In this document: in pieces, positions 62,859 through 64,000 of the stretch
Layout: each line of letters begins with the position of its first letter
Position numbering within the stretch: position 1 is the first letter of the stretch
From: Dryomyza anilis
Taxonomy: Eukaryota > Arthropoda > Insecta > Diptera > Dryomyzidae
Reading direction: 5' to 3'
Length of the DNA: 64,000 nt
Assembly: GCA_951804985.1 (NCBI GenBank)
Contig: OX638131.1
Location: 87,618,349-87,682,348 of the forward strand
Translations under genes and position numbers: made by a program
Notes under the pieces: generated by a model
Seen by the model: only the letters and a program-made list of their open reading frames with translations
Told to the model about the DNA's origin: nothing
The model's database searches: none

Positions 62859-64000
62859 AGGTAAATAATTTAAATTTTGATGAAGATTTTATAAGTTTTT
62901 ATATGTCAAATAATCAAAATAACATATATTATGTGTTTGACTTTTTTCTTAATAACCAAATTAATTAACGCGTTAGGAATCAAAAATGTCTAAATCTATG
63001 TAATGTCATTTGAGAAGAAAAAAACACGAAAACAGTGTTCTCGGAGTAGATCAAGTCCATTTCATTTGTATATTTATAATCTACTCTAGTAGTAGCATTT
63101 TCTCATAATTATCCACCTCCTTTTACTGAAATCTACTACCTTTGCAAAAATTGCTTACCTTTTTGTAATATACCTTTTTGTAATAATAATTCTTGCGCCC
63201 CGAAATAAATTGTCAATATTATAAATTTTCTAATATCTGGATTATCTGTAAAATAAATAAAATATTTTGGCCATGGTCTTTAAATTGTTAAAGTTATAAT
63301 TAAGTGTAGCTTTGTACTAACTTTTATAAATTAAATTTTGAAAACACCGTGTATTTCATTGGGTGTTCCAGATACACCCCAACTCTAGAACAGACCACCC
63401 TGTATACATAAGCATCCGTAAAATCGGGAATGAATATAAATGTTAAAATAGATATGTAACTATTAATTTATTTAAAATCTAAGACACTAACGCATTTCAA
63501 CTCCCTTTTCATCAAATGTACTATTATACTTAATTTTCTACTCCTTTTATATCAACTCCATTTTGCAATATTTTCAATTCTACTCCTTTTTACTCATTTC
63601 GACTACCCAAAATTTTCAAATCTATTCCTTTTGCATTGGCGAAAACCATGTATAATCCAAGTGGTAATTTAAAGTGTTTAATTTCAAATAGAATTCCTTA
63701 AATAATCAAATTTAATTAAATTTAACAAGTTTCGATTGGCAAATATGAATTTAACAGTGATTAGATATATCGAAAAAATTCATCGATGTTTCTAATAGAT
63801 ACTGGGACTTATATTGCATCGGAAAACATCGATGTATCGAAGGAATACATCGAGTGTTTTTAAAACATCGATGTTATTGGACATCCCTACTAAGTTCTCT
63901 TATTATGATTTCTCAGAAAAAGATTCATAAAAGTATTACATTTAACTTTGTTTTCGGAGTTCTGTAAAATATTATACACATAGACAGACAAGAAAGCGAA

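Larger units (their letters stand above)
61049..63888. mobile_element. hAT-like element with TAGGGATGTCC ends, split by nested insertion
   Basis: TAGGGATGTCCATC (61049) pairs with the right end TTGGACATCCCT (63877-63888), with AACATCGATGTTTT-like words next to both ends. The flanking 8-mers ACTCAGTC (61041-61048) and ACTAAGTT (63889-63896) match at 6 of 8, fitting an old hAT duplication. Without the 1.69-kb insertion the element is 1.15 kb. 63040-63640 repeats TCTACTCCTTTT words. No transposase frame. Confidence 0.6.

Overview
This window is nuclear DNA from an insect, most likely a cyclorrhaphan fly. The evidence is a gene with GT-AG introns that reads as the Drosophila-type unconventional myosin Dachs, several DINE-1-like (Helentron-related) elements, an RTE-type retrotransposon, tRNA-derived SINEs, many short inverted-repeat elements, and very AT-rich spacer DNA. 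I cannot name the species; a tephritid is one possibility. Nothing in the window is bacterial, organellar or viral.

Two host genes can be supported, both on the minus strand. The first is dachs, from a 30-codon first coding exon at 40781-40871 down to a stop at 2471. Eight exons join without a phase error into 4005 nt (1334 codons plus stop). They encode a long low-complexity N-terminal extension with a short heptad-like stretch, a myosin motor domain with an intact P-loop but an atypical switch I, one IQ motif, and an Asn/Thr/Pro-rich tail. Its introns hold most of the repeats: intron 1 is 21.1 kb and intron 6 is 9.1 kb. The second gene is seen as two phase-compatible exons at 56661-57728 that I do not recognise. 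Its other exons were not found or lie outside the window.

Region by region: 1-2055 is a degenerate AT-rich satellite. 2471-3245 is the dachs tail. 3246-12320 is intron 6, with a foldback element split by an intact RTE-clade retrotransposon. 12321-19684 holds the motor and N-terminal exons, with a 1.1-kb foldback palindrome in intron 5. 19685-40780 is intron 1, packed with Helentron-like elements, SINEs, DINE-1-like elements, hAT-like and other short inverted-repeat elements, and a 728-bp near-identical tandem duplication. 40872-56660 is intergenic and holds a dead mariner-type element split by a palindromic MITE, a nested stack of elements at 46.4-49.1 kb, and a 1.4-kb minisatellite with a 19-bp unit. 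57729-64000 holds more repeats, ending in a threefold nested element at 61.0-63.9 kb.

I found no clearly new multi-gene system. The most unusual features are the two large hairpins (one inside dachs), the datable nested insertions, and the Dachs motor with a degenerate switch I.
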